A model generated the notes under the pieces. The model did not search any database, was not told the origin of the DNA, and saw only the letters and a list, made by a program, of their open reading frames with translations. Both the position numbers and the translations under genes were made by a program. A stretch of DNA of 64,000 bases from JBCDGZ01 sp038750655 (GTDB lineage: Bacteria > Bacteroidota > Bacteroidia > Chitinophagales > Saprospiraceae), in NCBI GenBank assembly GCA_038750655.1, contig JBCDGZ010000007.1, positions 23,970-87,969 of the forward strand. The letters are read 5' to 3'. Shown piece by piece: positions 9,874 to 18,247 of this stretch (the first letter of the stretch is position 1; every line of letters begins with the position of its first letter).

Positions 9874-11145
9874 ATGCGACTGAAAAGATGTGGAGTACTA
9901 CTGCTCTTCTTGTTGATGATCAATGGCCTACAGCTGAATGCACAGCACACCGTTAGAGCCATACATCTCGAAGGGCTGAAAAAGACGAAGTCTGATTATC
10001 TGAATCGCTTTATCGATTCTAGAGTCGGACAGTTAATGGATACGTTGCTGTTACAGGCAGATGTGCAGCGACTTAAGAACTTGAACGGAATTGCGGATGC
10101 TTCCTTCCGCATTGACACCGTAGGTAAGGAGGCCATCATTAGCTTTGAGATGAAAGAGGCCCTGACGCTTTTTCCCATCTTGAATTTTGGAGGAGTAAGG
10201 GGCAATTTCTGGTACCAAGTGGGATTTAATGATGACAACTGGCGAGGCCGTGGGCATAAGATTACGGCCTTTTATCAGAATAATGACGGACGAGATAACT
10301 TTAGTATTTATTACAAGATTCCCCAATTTAGGCGTGGTCGCTGGGGAGGATCGCTGAGTATTATGAAATGGGCTTCCATTGAGCCGCTGTTCTTTGATGA
10401 CGCTACTGTGTTTTACGACTATGATAATTTCAGTGTGGGCCTGACGGGGATTTATACGTTTAACCGCCAAAATACACTGGAATTCGGAATGACCTATTTT
10501 GTGGAGGATTATGGGAAAAACAGCCGACACGAAGGCATCCCAACACCCGGGCCACAGTCGCTGGAACAACCCAAAGCGCTGGGTAAATTGATCTATAACC
10601 GGAACGCACTGAAGTACCATTTCTTCTATTTAGAGGGCTTGGACAATATAGCGAGTTTGCAAACGGTACTGAACTTAGACGATCAATCCTGGTTTCACAT
10701 CTTCCTCAACGACACCCGTTTTTTCAAAAGAATTGAGGAAAATGGCAATCTGGCACTTCGTTTTCGGGCGGGCATCGCCACCAATAACGACACGCCCTTT
10801 GCCCCCTTTGTGCTGGACAGCTATGTCAATATCCGGGGCTCTGGGAACCGGATCGAGCGGGGCACCGCCGCCTTGATTTTGAACGCCGAATACCGCCATA
10901 CGATGTTCGAAGGGGACAAAATTGCCGGGCAGGTGGTCGGATTCTCTGACATTGGCTCTTGGCGCAAACCGGGGGGAGAGCTGAATGATCTGGTCAACGG
11001 AAATACCTTACAATTCTTTGCTGGCGGCGGTATCCGAATCATCCATAAATTGGCCTTCAACGCCATCTTTCGACTGGATTACGGAATCGATATTCGGGAT
11101 ACGAATCGGCGGGGTGTGGTCCTGGGACTCGGTCAATATTTTTGA
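9874..11145 (+). CDS. BamA/TamA (Omp85) family outer membrane protein with a single POTRA-like domain
   Basis: The 423-residue protein begins with a signal peptide (to LNAQ, residue ~24). One POTRA-like domain follows at residues ~25-95 (VRAIHLEGLKKTKSDYL ... IISFEMKEA), then a 16-strand-type barrel. The conserved lid-loop motif appears as NIRGSGNRIERG near residue 320, and the last strand ends GVVLGLGQYF with the C-terminal aromatic residue. Omp85 proteins insert or translocate proteins at the outer membrane. A single POTRA is fewer than BamA (five) and fits the small Bacteroidota surface-antigen group. It follows the DUF547-barrel gene by 36 nt and may share its transcript. Substrate unknown. 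Confidence 0.8.
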   Translation: MRLKRCGVLLLFLLMINGLQLNAQHTVRAIHLEGLKKTKSDYLNRFIDSRVGQLMDTLLLQADVQRLKNLNGIADASFRIDTVGKEAIISFEMKEALTLFPILNFGGVRGNFWYQVGFNDDNWRGRGHKITAFYQNNDGRDNFSIYYKIPQFRRGRWGGSLSIMKWASIEPLFFDDATVFYDYDNFSVGLTGIYTFNRQNTLEFGMTYFVEDYGKNSRHEGIPTPGPQSLEQPKALGKLIYNRNALKYHFFYLEGLDNIASLQTVLNLDDQSWFHIFLNDTRFFKRIEENGNLALRFRAGIATNNDTPFAPFVLDSYVNIRGSGNRIERGTAALILNAEYRHTMFEGDKIAGQVVGFSDIGSWRKPGGELNDLVNGNTLQFFAGGGIRIIHKLAFNAIFRLDYGIDIRDTNRRGVVLGLGQYF

Positions 11146-11175
11146 TGGTGAGGCCGTATAAATTTCGTAACTTTG
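11141..11175 (+). promoter_or_regulatory. Probable dnaX promoter
   Basis: TTTG at 11141-11144 and TAACTTTG at 11168-11175 match the Bacteroidota promoter elements with a 23-nt spacer, slightly longer than usual. The predicted start of transcription falls within a few nt of the dnaX ATG at 11183, so the mRNA could be leaderless or nearly so. Confidence 0.45.
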
Positions 11176-11182
11176 AAGGATT

Positions 11183-12976
11183 ATGAGCAATTTTGTTGTT
11201 TCCGCCCGAAAGTATCGACCCCAACGTTTTGACAGCGTTGTCGGTCAAGAGCATGTCTCGCAGACCTTGAAGAATGCCCTTCAAAATGATCAGCTGGCCC
11301 ATGCTTTCTTGTTTTGCGGCCCCAGAGGTGTTGGCAAGACAACCTGCGCTCGTATCCTGGCCAAAGTCCTCAATTGTCAGAACCTAACCGAGGATTACGA
11401 GGCTTGCAATGAATGTCCTTCTTGCAAAGCTTTTAACGATAATGCTTCTTTCAATATCACGGAACTGGATGCGGCTTCCAACAACAGTGTGGAACACATC
11501 CGGGCCCTGATTGAGCAGGTGCGCTTTCAGCCCCAGCAAGGAAAGTATAAGGTCTTTATCATTGATGAGGTGCATATGCTGTCGCAGCAGGCCTTTAATG
11601 CCTTTTTGAAGACATTGGAAGAGCCGCCGCCCTACGCCATCTTTATTTTGGCGACTACAGAGAAGCATAAGATTATCCCCACGATTCTATCGCGCTGCCA
11701 AATCTTCGACTTCCGACGCATTCAGGTGCCTGCGATGATTGATCACCTCCAAGCCATTTGTCAGGAGGAGCAGATTGATGCTGACCGGGATGCTTTACAC
11801 ATCATCGCCCAGAAGGCGGATGGAGCATTGCGGGATGCGCTTTCGATATTTGATCGGATGCACAGCTCTTCGGGCAAAAAGATCACCTACGACGATGTAA
11901 TCACCAACCTGAATGTGTTGGATTATGATTATTTCTTCAAAATTATTGATGCTTTTTTGATCGAAGATTTGTCTACGGTTTTGCTGACCTTCGATGATAT
12001 TCAGCGCAAAGGCTTTGAAGCAGATTTGTTTATCAATGGCCTGGCGGAGCACCTGCGCAACCTGCTAGTCTACAAAGACCCCAAGACCCATACGCTGCTG
12101 GAAGTCAGTGATGTTTTGAAGGGGCGCTACGCCCAGCAGGCCACCAATAGCCCTGCGGCTTTCCTGCTCAGCTGCCTCAGCATTGCCAATGATTGCGATG
12201 TAGAATATCGAATGGCCCGTAATAAGCGGCTGCATGTGGAGATGGCCCTGATCAAGATGGTTTATATCAATCGGGCATTGGCAGGAGGAGAATTGCCCAG
12301 CCCCGCGGGCTCGGCTCCGCTGGAAAAAAAAACAGCTGATGCTTCTGCGGCCCCGGTGAAGCCATCGCCGCCTGCGGCTCCCGTTCAGCCGCCACCCGCT
12401 TCCGTCGCCTCAACCCCAGTAAACGAGCCACCTGCGCCGCCCGTTGCACCACCTGCTGCCCCTCAAGAGTCAGCACCCCCTGCACCGGCTCCCGCACCAA
12501 CAGCTAATAAGCTGCAGTTGGGAGGAGGAAAGAAAAATTCTCTGTTTTCTCTAGATGCCATTGATGAGGCCGTCGTTAAAGAGCAGAAACAGCAGGGCCA
12601 GGATACGGTCGAACTCAACCTGGACGAGGTGAAGAAAAGCTGGCTGAAATACGCAGAAAGGCTGACCTCTCCGGCGCGTAAGGATACGATGGTAAAAGCA
12701 GAGCTACAGCTACAAGAGCAAGAAATCACAGTTGTCGTCGCCCGAAAAATGGGCAAAGAATTGATCCAGCAGGAGAAAGAGCTGATGAGCTTTATGCGGC
12801 AGCAACTGAGTAGCCCGCACTTGACCATGAAATGTATCATCGACCCAAGTAAACAAATAGAAGCACCAACGAAACCTAAAGTCTTGACGCCCAAAGAAAT
12901 CTATGATGAGATGCGGCAATCCAACAGTATGATCGAAGAGATGCGTAAGCGCTTTGATTTGGGAATTGACCACTGA
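11183..12976 (+). CDS. dnaX: DNA polymerase III subunit gamma/tau
   Basis: This is the clamp-loader ATPase of the replicase, 597 residues. The AAA+ module has Walker A GPRGVGKTT (46-54), a zinc-binding set of four cysteines (C65, C75, C78, C81), a Walker B region VFIIDEVHML (124-133), the sensor-1 strand FILATTE and the arginine-finger/SRC motif ILSRCQIFDF. Residues ~375-445 are a Pro/Ala-rich linker, followed by a tau-like C-terminal domain of about 150 residues that in other bacteria contacts the polymerase or helicase. No slippery A-run typical of gamma frameshifting was noticed at the domain border, so a tau-like full product is expected. A consensus-like promoter ends just before the ATG. 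Confidence 0.96.
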   Translation: MSNFVVSARKYRPQRFDSVVGQEHVSQTLKNALQNDQLAHAFLFCGPRGVGKTTCARILAKVLNCQNLTEDYEACNECPSCKAFNDNASFNITELDAASNNSVEHIRALIEQVRFQPQQGKYKVFIIDEVHMLSQQAFNAFLKTLEEPPPYAIFILATTEKHKIIPTILSRCQIFDFRRIQVPAMIDHLQAICQEEQIDADRDALHIIAQKADGALRDALSIFDRMHSSSGKKITYDDVITNLNVLDYDYFFKIIDAFLIEDLSTVLLTFDDIQRKGFEADLFINGLAEHLRNLLVYKDPKTHTLLEVSDVLKGRYAQQATNSPAAFLLSCLSIANDCDVEYRMARNKRLHVEMALIKMVYINRALAGGELPSPAGSAPLEKKTADASAAPVKPSPPAAPVQPPPASVASTPVNEPPAPPVAPPAAPQESAPPAPAPAPTANKLQLGGGKKNSLFSLDAIDEAVVKEQKQQGQDTVELNLDEVKKSWLKYAERLTSPARKDTMVKAELQLQEQEITVVVARKMGKELIQQEKELMSFMRQQLSSPHLTMKCIIDPSKQIEAPTKPKVLTPKEIYDEMRQSNSMIEEMRKRFDLGIDH

Positions 12977-13032
12977 TCCTAGTTATTTTTTGGCCTTTAT
13001 TTCTTAATTTTTAGATTAAAAAATAGCCAAGT

Positions 13033-13722
13033 ATGGAAAATCAATCCTTCTGGTACCTCGAAAATATTGATGTGACAGGCATTTTCTGTCCCCAAAAATT
13101 AGGCAATGCGCATGATACGATGATGCACAAAACCTTTAAGAAGGGGGAATACATTTACCTACAGGATGATCAGTCTGACAAGATTTTCTTTCTGAATGAT
13201 GGCCGAGTTAAAATTGGCAATTACTCTGAGAGCGGTAAAGAAATTACAAAGGCTATTCTTACCAAGGGCGAGGTCTTCGGTGAGCTGTCTTTGATTGGTG
13301 AGGAAAAACGCCGTGATTTTGCTCAGGCTATGGAAGAAACGACAACTTGTGTTCTCTCGGTAGATGAGATGAAAGGATTGATGCGCGACCACAGTGGCTT
13401 GAGCTTGTTTCTGATGAAAATAATGGGTTCGCGTGTACTCGAAATGGAACAGCGCCTCGAATCGCTAGTCTTCAAGGACTCCCGAACTCGAATCATTGAA
13501 TTTCTGCGCGACTTGGCAACCAAGAAGGGCCAGCGCGTAGGCTATGAGATGCTGGTGCGTAAATTTATGACCCATCAGGAGATTGCCAACCTCACGGCGA
13601 CTTCCCGTCAGACGGTCACCACGGTACTGAATGAGCTGCGTACCAAGAATATTCTGACTTTCAACCGTCGCCGCTTGCTCATTCGGGATATGGAAAAGCT
13701 CGCGGGCTCAGCCTCTGCCTGA
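13033..13722 (+). CDS. Crp/Fnr family transcriptional regulator
   Basis: The 229-residue protein has an N-terminal cyclic-nucleotide-binding-type beta-roll (residues ~25-135, with KGEYIYLQDDQSDKIFFL and GEVFGELSLIGE), a dimerisation helix and a C-terminal winged helix (~150-225). The recognition region is MTHQEIANLTATSRQTV. The phosphate-binding cassette GELSLIGEEKRRD is not a clean match to the cAMP-binding consensus, so the ligand is uncertain. Cysteines at C19 and C111 do not form an Fnr iron-sulfur pattern. It lies 56 nt after dnaX and may be transcribed with it. Target genes are unknown; the window also encodes a nucleotide cyclase at 60988-63222, which could supply a ligand, by inference only. 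Confidence 0.88.
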   Translation: MENQSFWYLENIDVTGIFCPQKLGNAHDTMMHKTFKKGEYIYLQDDQSDKIFFLNDGRVKIGNYSESGKEITKAILTKGEVFGELSLIGEEKRRDFAQAMEETTTCVLSVDEMKGLMRDHSGLSLFLMKIMGSRVLEMEQRLESLVFKDSRTRIIEFLRDLATKKGQRVGYEMLVRKFMTHQEIANLTATSRQTVTTVLNELRTKNILTFNRRRLLIRDMEKLAGSASA

Positions 13723-13726
13723 TTCA

Positions 13727-13758
13727 TTGGGATATTGCAGGGGCATTAATTACATTTG
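13727..13758 (+). promoter_or_regulatory. pyrD promoter
   Basis: TTG at 13727-13729 and TACATTTG at 13751-13758 are 21 nt apart, matching the Bacteroidota consensus. Transcription should begin near 13765, which decides in favour of the ATG at 13784 as the pyrD start. The upstream in-frame TTG at 13727 would lie inside this promoter. Confidence 0.65.
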
Positions 13759-13783
13759 TGGCAGTAAAATCCCAGTCGCTGCT

Positions 13784-14824
13784 ATGTACAAGTTCTTACT
13801 CAAACCCCTGTTCTTTTTGCTGCCTCCCGAGCGGGCGCACCACCTGACCTTATTCTTTCTCAAACTCACCCTGGCGATCCCTATCGTCGGCCAATTGTTT
13901 CGCAGCTTCTATCGGGTCGAAGACCCCAGGCTGCATCGGCAACTGCTGGGCCTGGACTTTCCCAACCCCGTCGGGCTGGCCGCTGGCTTCGATAAGGATG
14001 GTAAGTACTTTCGGGCCATGTCCAGCCTGGGCTTTGGCTTCATCGAGTTAGGGACGGTAACGCCCAAAGGGCAGGTCGGCAACCCGCAGCCCCGGCTCTT
14101 CCGCCTACCGGAGGACAATGGCCTGATCAACCGCATGGGCTTCAACAACGAAGGGGTAGAGGCGCTGGTGCATCGCCTCCAAACCCAGCGCCCCGAAGGC
14201 CTGATCATCGGTGGTAACATCGGCAAAAACAAGGTGACGCCCAACGAGCAAGCCAGCGATGACTATGTGATCTGCTTCGAAAAATTATTCCCCTACGTCG
14301 ACTATTTCGTCGTTAATGTCAGCTCTCCCAATACGCCGAATCTACGGGCCCTCCAGGATCGAGAGCCGCTGACCCAACTCCTCAGTCTACTGCAAGAACT
14401 CAATCATAAAAAGCCTCAACCCAAGCCTATCCTGCTCAAAATTGCCCCTGACCTCAGCGATGCTCAATTGGATGATATTATTGAAATTGTCAAGGATACA
14501 GGGATTGCTGGAGTCATCGCTACCAATACCACCATTGGCCGAGAGGGGCTGCGGACTTCGGCGCAGCAGATCGAAACCATTGGGGCCGGAGGCCTGAGCG
14601 GTCAACCCGTCAGACAGCGATCTACCGAAGTCATTCGTTATCTTAATACCCAATCCAATGGAGAACTTTTGATTATCGGTGTAGGTGGCATCACCACCCC
14701 CGAAGACGCGATTGAGAAACTAGAAGCGGGGGCCTCTTTGGTCCAAATTTATTCTGGTATGGTCTACGAAGGCCCCAGTTTGATTAAAAACATCAATAAG
14801 GCCCTGCTAAAAACACCCGTTTAA
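13784..14824 (+). CDS. pyrD: Quinone-dependent dihydroorotate dehydrogenase (class 2)
   Basis: This 346-residue flavoenzyme oxidises dihydroorotate to orotate in pyrimidine synthesis, passing electrons to quinone. The N-terminal amphipathic/hydrophobic helix region (MYKFLLKPLFFLLPPERAHH) that docks class 2 enzymes to the membrane is present. FMN and substrate motifs follow: GLAAGFDKDG, ELGTVTPKGQ, NRMGFNN, the catalytic-serine segment VNVSSPNTPNLR, ATNTTIGR, GLSGQP and the phosphate-binding GVGGI. The length is normal. The start was chosen from the promoter position and from family length. It stands alone, 61 nt after the Crp/Fnr gene, with its own promoter. Confidence 0.96.
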   Translation: MYKFLLKPLFFLLPPERAHHLTLFFLKLTLAIPIVGQLFRSFYRVEDPRLHRQLLGLDFPNPVGLAAGFDKDGKYFRAMSSLGFGFIELGTVTPKGQVGNPQPRLFRLPEDNGLINRMGFNNEGVEALVHRLQTQRPEGLIIGGNIGKNKVTPNEQASDDYVICFEKLFPYVDYFVVNVSSPNTPNLRALQDREPLTQLLSLLQELNHKKPQPKPILLKIAPDLSDAQLDDIIEIVKDTGIAGVIATNTTIGREGLRTSAQQIETIGAGGLSGQPVRQRSTEVIRYLNTQSNGELLIIGVGGITTPEDAIEKLEAGASLVQIYSGMVYEGPSLIKNINKALLKTPV

Positions 14825-14872
14825 ACGACATTCTGGAAATCCAACGCTAAACGATTCGATGCCTTGAGCATC

Positions 14873-14982
14873 GCAGTGTCCCCTGGTCGGGAGACACTGC
14901 TCGGACTTATTTCGCAGTTGCCCTATTCGAAAGCTATTGTGAGATTTAAAGTTCTAGCCGTGTCTCTTGCTAAAGGACACGG
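14873..14982 (+). other. Two hairpins downstream of pyrD
   Basis: GCAGTGTC...GACACTGC (14873-14880 / 14893-14900, inner CCC/GGG) and CCGTGTC...GACACGG (14958-14964 / 14976-14982) form two strong stem-loops sharing the core GTGTC/GACAC. Neither is followed by a T-run, so they are not classical rho-independent terminators. They could be processing or regulatory structures in the pyrD 3' region or the leader of the small gene at 15179. The rest of the gap 14825-15178 shows nothing I recognise. Confidence 0.4.
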
Positions 14983-15178
14983 CGGTTAGTAGTAAACATT
15001 AGGGATAATCGTATTGGCATCCTTTTTGGAAAATTGGATACTGAAGATACAAAGCCAATTAACCTTCCCTCACTTATCTCCCGTACATCATTGGTTTTCC
15101 ATTATTAAGATTGGACCGGCTATCCTCCGAACACGGAGTAGCCCTGGATAATTTTATGAACTGGTAAACTGAAGGCTT

Positions 15179-15337
15179 ATGTTGATCTTGACGATTTTGT
15201 ACCTATTGTTTGGAATTAACCTTATTGACGTGATTACGGAAAGATCTACCGCAGTGTATAAAGACCTACGATTCTGGTTAGTGATTGTCTCACTATTTGT
15301 GCTCACTTTTTTAACCGCACAAAGTTACCCAGTCTAG
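15179..15337 (+). CDS. Small two-helix membrane protein candidate (52 aa)
   Basis: An ATG-started open frame of 52 codons encodes two strongly hydrophobic segments (LILTILYLLFGINLI and FWLVIVSLFVLTF). A short charged loop with TERSTAVYKDLR separates them, as expected of a small hairpin membrane protein. It lies between pyrD and the convergent nadC gene, with its stop 10 nt from the nadC stop. I recognise no family. The hydrophobic pattern argues for a real gene, but length and lack of a known homologue keep confidence modest. Confidence 0.45.
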   Translation: MLILTILYLLFGINLIDVITERSTAVYKDLRFWLVIVSLFVLTFLTAQSYPV

Positions 15338-15347
15338 TAAAAAGAGA

Positions 15348-16214
15348 TTAGTCTTTGACGACTTTCAGGCTAATATCAAGGCTCTGCGCAGAGTGCGTCA
15401 AAGCACCTACTGAAATGAAATTGACACCACATTTTGCAATCTCACGCACACTGTGGATATTGACTCCTCCGGATGCTTCCGTTTCGTAACGATCACCAAT
15501 GGCCCGCACGGCTTCTCTCAATAAAGGACGTTCAAAGTTATCCAACATAATGCGATCGACCTGTCCTACTTCCAAGACTTGATCCAACTCTACGAGATTA
15601 CGCACTTCAATCGTTACCTTCAAATCTTTATTTTGCTCCTTTTTGTAAGCGGTTACCGTTTCGATAGCCTGGCGAATACCTCCGCAAGCATCGATGTGGT
15701 TATCCTTGATCATAATACGATCGTACAGCCCGTAGCGATAGTTGGTGCAGCCGCCGATGCGTACCGCCCATTTCTCCAAAAAGCGAATCAGGGGAGTCGT
15801 CTTGCGAGTATCGAGAATAGTCACCGGAAGGTCTTCGACTTCGAAGGCAAAGCGATTGCTAAGGGTAGCAATACCACTCATTCGCTGCATAGCATTGAGC
15901 ACCAGGCGCTCGGCTTTCAGCAGCGCCCGACTGTTACAGACGACCTCAAAGCCTACATCGCCGTAGTTTACACTCGTCCCATCTTCAATGAAGATACTGA
16001 TCTCACTGCTTGGGTCAACCGTTTTGAAAATATGGCGCGCCAGGTCGACGCCCGCCAGTACACCGGCATCCTTAATGATCAATCGAGCCCTGCTGCGGGA
16101 ATCGGCAGGGATGCAAGCCAGGGAGGTGTGATCCCCGTCTCCAACGTCTTCGGCTAATGCGCGGTGAATAAATTGGGTGAGTTCTTCTGTTTGGATAGGA
16201 GCTGTTGTGAGCAT
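15348..16214 (-). CDS. nadC: Nicotinate-nucleotide pyrophosphorylase (carboxylating)
   Basis: The enzyme makes nicotinate mononucleotide from quinolinate and PRPP in de novo NAD synthesis. The ATG at 16214 gives 288 residues, normal for NadC; an upstream TTG would add only four. Signature segments are EDVGDGDHTSL near the N-terminus, AERLVLNAMQRMSGIAT, the PRPP-site TRKTTP with downstream KWAVRIGGCTNYR, MIKDNHI, and the barrel motifs EVRNLVELD and MLDNF, ending SVGALTHSA. It is convergent with the small membrane gene and follows, on the same strand, a PorT-like barrel gene after a terminator. Together with nadE in this window it covers two steps of one pathway. Confidence 0.95.
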   Translation of the reverse strand: MLTTAPIQTEELTQFIHRALAEDVGDGDHTSLACIPADSRSRARLIIKDAGVLAGVDLARHIFKTVDPSSEISIFIEDGTSVNYGDVGFEVVCNSRALLKAERLVLNAMQRMSGIATLSNRFAFEVEDLPVTILDTRKTTPLIRFLEKWAVRIGGCTNYRYGLYDRIMIKDNHIDACGGIRQAIETVTAYKKEQNKDLKVTIEVRNLVELDQVLEVGQVDRIMLDNFERPLLREAVRAIGDRYETEASGGVNIHSVREIAKCGVNFISVGALTHSAQSLDISLKVVKD

Positions 16215-16273
16215 TTGCAGTAACAATTTTTATTTTACAGCCCCATATTCCATAAATAAACACAGAAAAGCAA

Positions 16274-16303
16274 GTTTTGCCCGGAAATATTCACGGGCAA
16301 AAC
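16274..16303 (-). terminator. Rho-independent-type hairpin after the PorT-like gene
   Basis: GTTTTGCCCG (16274-16283) and CGGGCAAAAC (16294-16303) form a perfect 10-bp stem with a 10-nt loop. Read on the minus strand the stem ends in a T-containing stretch (TTGCTTTTC), 18 nt after the stop codon of the gene at 16322-17065. Confidence 0.7.
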
Positions 16304-16321
16304 CTGCCGTTGGTCGCCAGC

Positions 16322-17065
16322 TTAGAACATGACGCCAATACGGATAGTGATGTTGCTGATGGTTCCTCTAGAGTCTTCTGCTACGGTCTCGCCAGCGCCC
16401 AATGCTTTGCGCCCTGCGTCATCTGTCAGGTCGAGAAAACCCTGTTGGAAGAAAATGCCGCCGACAAGAGCCGTATTGTCATTAATTGTATATTCCAAAC
16501 CACCGCCAATACCCCAGGAGAAATTGAAGAAATTGACATCATCATTGATGTTTTCATCCTCCGTATCGACGTTGCCTTCGCCACTAATATCGCCTTGCGC
16601 TTGGGTGTTGATGCCGAGTACAAAGCGAGGGATTTCTACGAAGTAACGAATGTAACCAAACTCCTGCGTACGCATTTTGAGAGCAAAGGGAATTTCAACA
16701 AATTGAAGTCCGTATTTTAGGTTAACCCCATCGGGGAGGGCATTATCATTATTGTTTAACTCTGGTCGGCTTAGCTCCGAATTGGGCCAGAAATTTCCCC
16801 CAATATCGTGTTGCAGCGTTCCACCTTGGTTGAAGGCAAAGCCAATACCCGAAACGATGGCGTAGCGACCGTCATCATCGAGGTACTTTTCGCCCAGCAT
16901 TCCTAATTTCAGGCCGAGATTGGTACCATTACCATTGATTCTATTATCATCGCTGCTCATCCAGGTGAAGTTGGGGCTTACCTGAAAGCCGAAGCGAAAC
17001 TCTTGTGCGTAATTGGCGTTGAGTAATAAGAACAAAAATGCGCCAATTGCTGCAATTTTTTTCAT
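16322..17065 (-). CDS. PorT-like outer membrane beta-barrel protein
   Basis: The ATG at 17065 begins a signal peptide (MKKIAAIGAFLFLLLNANYAQ). A longer upstream reading would add 43 residues and overlap the divergent gene, so it is rejected. The 247-residue product alternates amphipathic strands (FRFGFQVSPNFTW, GLQFVEIPFALKMRT, GIGGGLEYTINDNTALVGG) and ends with the barrel-type strand ISNITIRIGVMF. The motif VEIPFALK with a preceding LKYG-type strand is typical of PorT/outer-membrane barrel families of Bacteroidota. PorT itself is a type IX secretion component; whether this is the orthologue cannot be settled by eye. It is divergent from the gldB-like gene with 58 nt between starts. Confidence 0.75.
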   Translation of the reverse strand: MKKIAAIGAFLFLLLNANYAQEFRFGFQVSPNFTWMSSDDNRINGNGTNLGLKLGMLGEKYLDDDGRYAIVSGIGFAFNQGGTLQHDIGGNFWPNSELSRPELNNNDNALPDGVNLKYGLQFVEIPFALKMRTQEFGYIRYFVEIPRFVLGINTQAQGDISGEGNVDTEDENINDDVNFFNFSWGIGGGLEYTINDNTALVGGIFFQQGFLDLTDDAGRKALGAGETVAEDSRGTISNITIRIGVMF

Positions 17066-17123
17066 GCTTTTGAAGTTTTTGAAATGTTTCTGCGTAAGGC
17101 AGATTAAATGGTAAAAATTGATA

Positions 17124-18152
17124 ATGGAAGCAGTTACTCGTTTTGTATTCGCAATTTTCGTGCTAACAGGAATAGCCTCCTGTTCTGTAGACAAAGGTAA
17201 AAATATTCCTGATGTTTCTCATATTTCCGCTGAGGCGAAAATCACTCGCTTCGAAAAGAAGCTTTTTGCACTGGATACGACTCAATTAGCCAATGAACTA
17301 GCGGCCCTTGAGCAGGCGCATCCCGAGTTTAGCGGAGTTTACTTCCCCAATGTCCTCGGCATCAGTAAACGCAGATTAGGGGAGGAGAAGTATGTGCAAA
17401 CCGTTAATGGCTTTTTGATTTTTCCCGCTGTACGGAAATTGTACGATACGACTCTGACGATCTATCCTGATCTGCAATGGCTGGAAAAAGACCTTTCCTC
17501 CACCTTCCGTTATTACAAATACTACTTTCCCGAAAACCCTACTCCTCGCGTCTACACCTACATCTCTGAGTACGCCTACGGCGCTTTCGTCGGCGATGGC
17601 GATATTCTGGGAATCGGCCTAGACTTTTTCTTCGGTGCGGACTACCCGTATTATAATCCCGCCTATTTTCCCAACTACATCAAGCGGCATATGGATCGTA
17701 AACATATGGTGATGCGAGCAGTGGAGGCCCTGGTCGATGACCTCTGCGGGCCCCCCAAGGGCGAACGACTGCTGGATAGGATGGTGCACAATGGCAAGAA
17801 GCTCTACCTCATGGATCAGCTGCTGCCTTATACGCCAGATAGTGTACGACTGGCCTACACCAGTGCTCAAACGCAGTGGTGTGAGAATAATGAATTGCAG
17901 ATGTGGAATCATTTTTTGACGGAAGAATTGTTATATTCGACCGATTACCGCAATATTCGCAAGCTGGTGGAGCACAGTCCGAATTCGCCCAAAATGCCGC
18001 CGGAGGCCCCGGGGCGCACCGCCAATTATATGGGGTGGCAGATTGTCAAAAGCTATATGAAGCGATTCCCTCAGACCAGTATGCAGGAACTGATTGAAAT
18101 GAAGGATGCGCAGCAATTACTAGAGCAATCTCGCTACAAGCCTCGGCGGTAG
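17124..18152 (+). CDS. gldB: GldB-like gliding motility lipoprotein
   Basis: Start is the ATG at 17124; a TTG two codons earlier is less likely. The 342-residue product has a lipoprotein signal peptide with lipobox TGIASC (C20), so it should be acylated and periplasmic. The sequence follows the GldB pattern: an N-terminal KITRFEKKLFALDT segment, HPEFSGVYFPNVLGI, a central YTYISEYAYGAF region, a DFFFGADYPYY segment, and the C-terminal PGRTANYMGWQIVKSY motif. GldB is needed for gliding in flavobacteria and belongs to a zinc-peptidase-like family without obvious catalytic residues. The neighbouring PorT-like barrel fits a T9SS/gliding context. gldC was not seen next to it. Confidence 0.8.
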   Translation: MEAVTRFVFAIFVLTGIASCSVDKGKNIPDVSHISAEAKITRFEKKLFALDTTQLANELAALEQAHPEFSGVYFPNVLGISKRRLGEEKYVQTVNGFLIFPAVRKLYDTTLTIYPDLQWLEKDLSSTFRYYKYYFPENPTPRVYTYISEYAYGAFVGDGDILGIGLDFFFGADYPYYNPAYFPNYIKRHMDRKHMVMRAVEALVDDLCGPPKGERLLDRMVHNGKKLYLMDQLLPYTPDSVRLAYTSAQTQWCENNELQMWNHFLTEELLYSTDYRNIRKLVEHSPNSPKMPPEAPGRTANYMGWQIVKSYMKRFPQTSMQELIEMKDAQQLLEQSRYKPRR

Positions 18153-18247
18153 GAGATTCTGCGGCGATCCCAACCTTGATTGCTGTAAAATTGTTATTTT
18201 GTTGGGCTAAGCACTGCTTACAATAACTAATTAAAATTGAGTAACCT

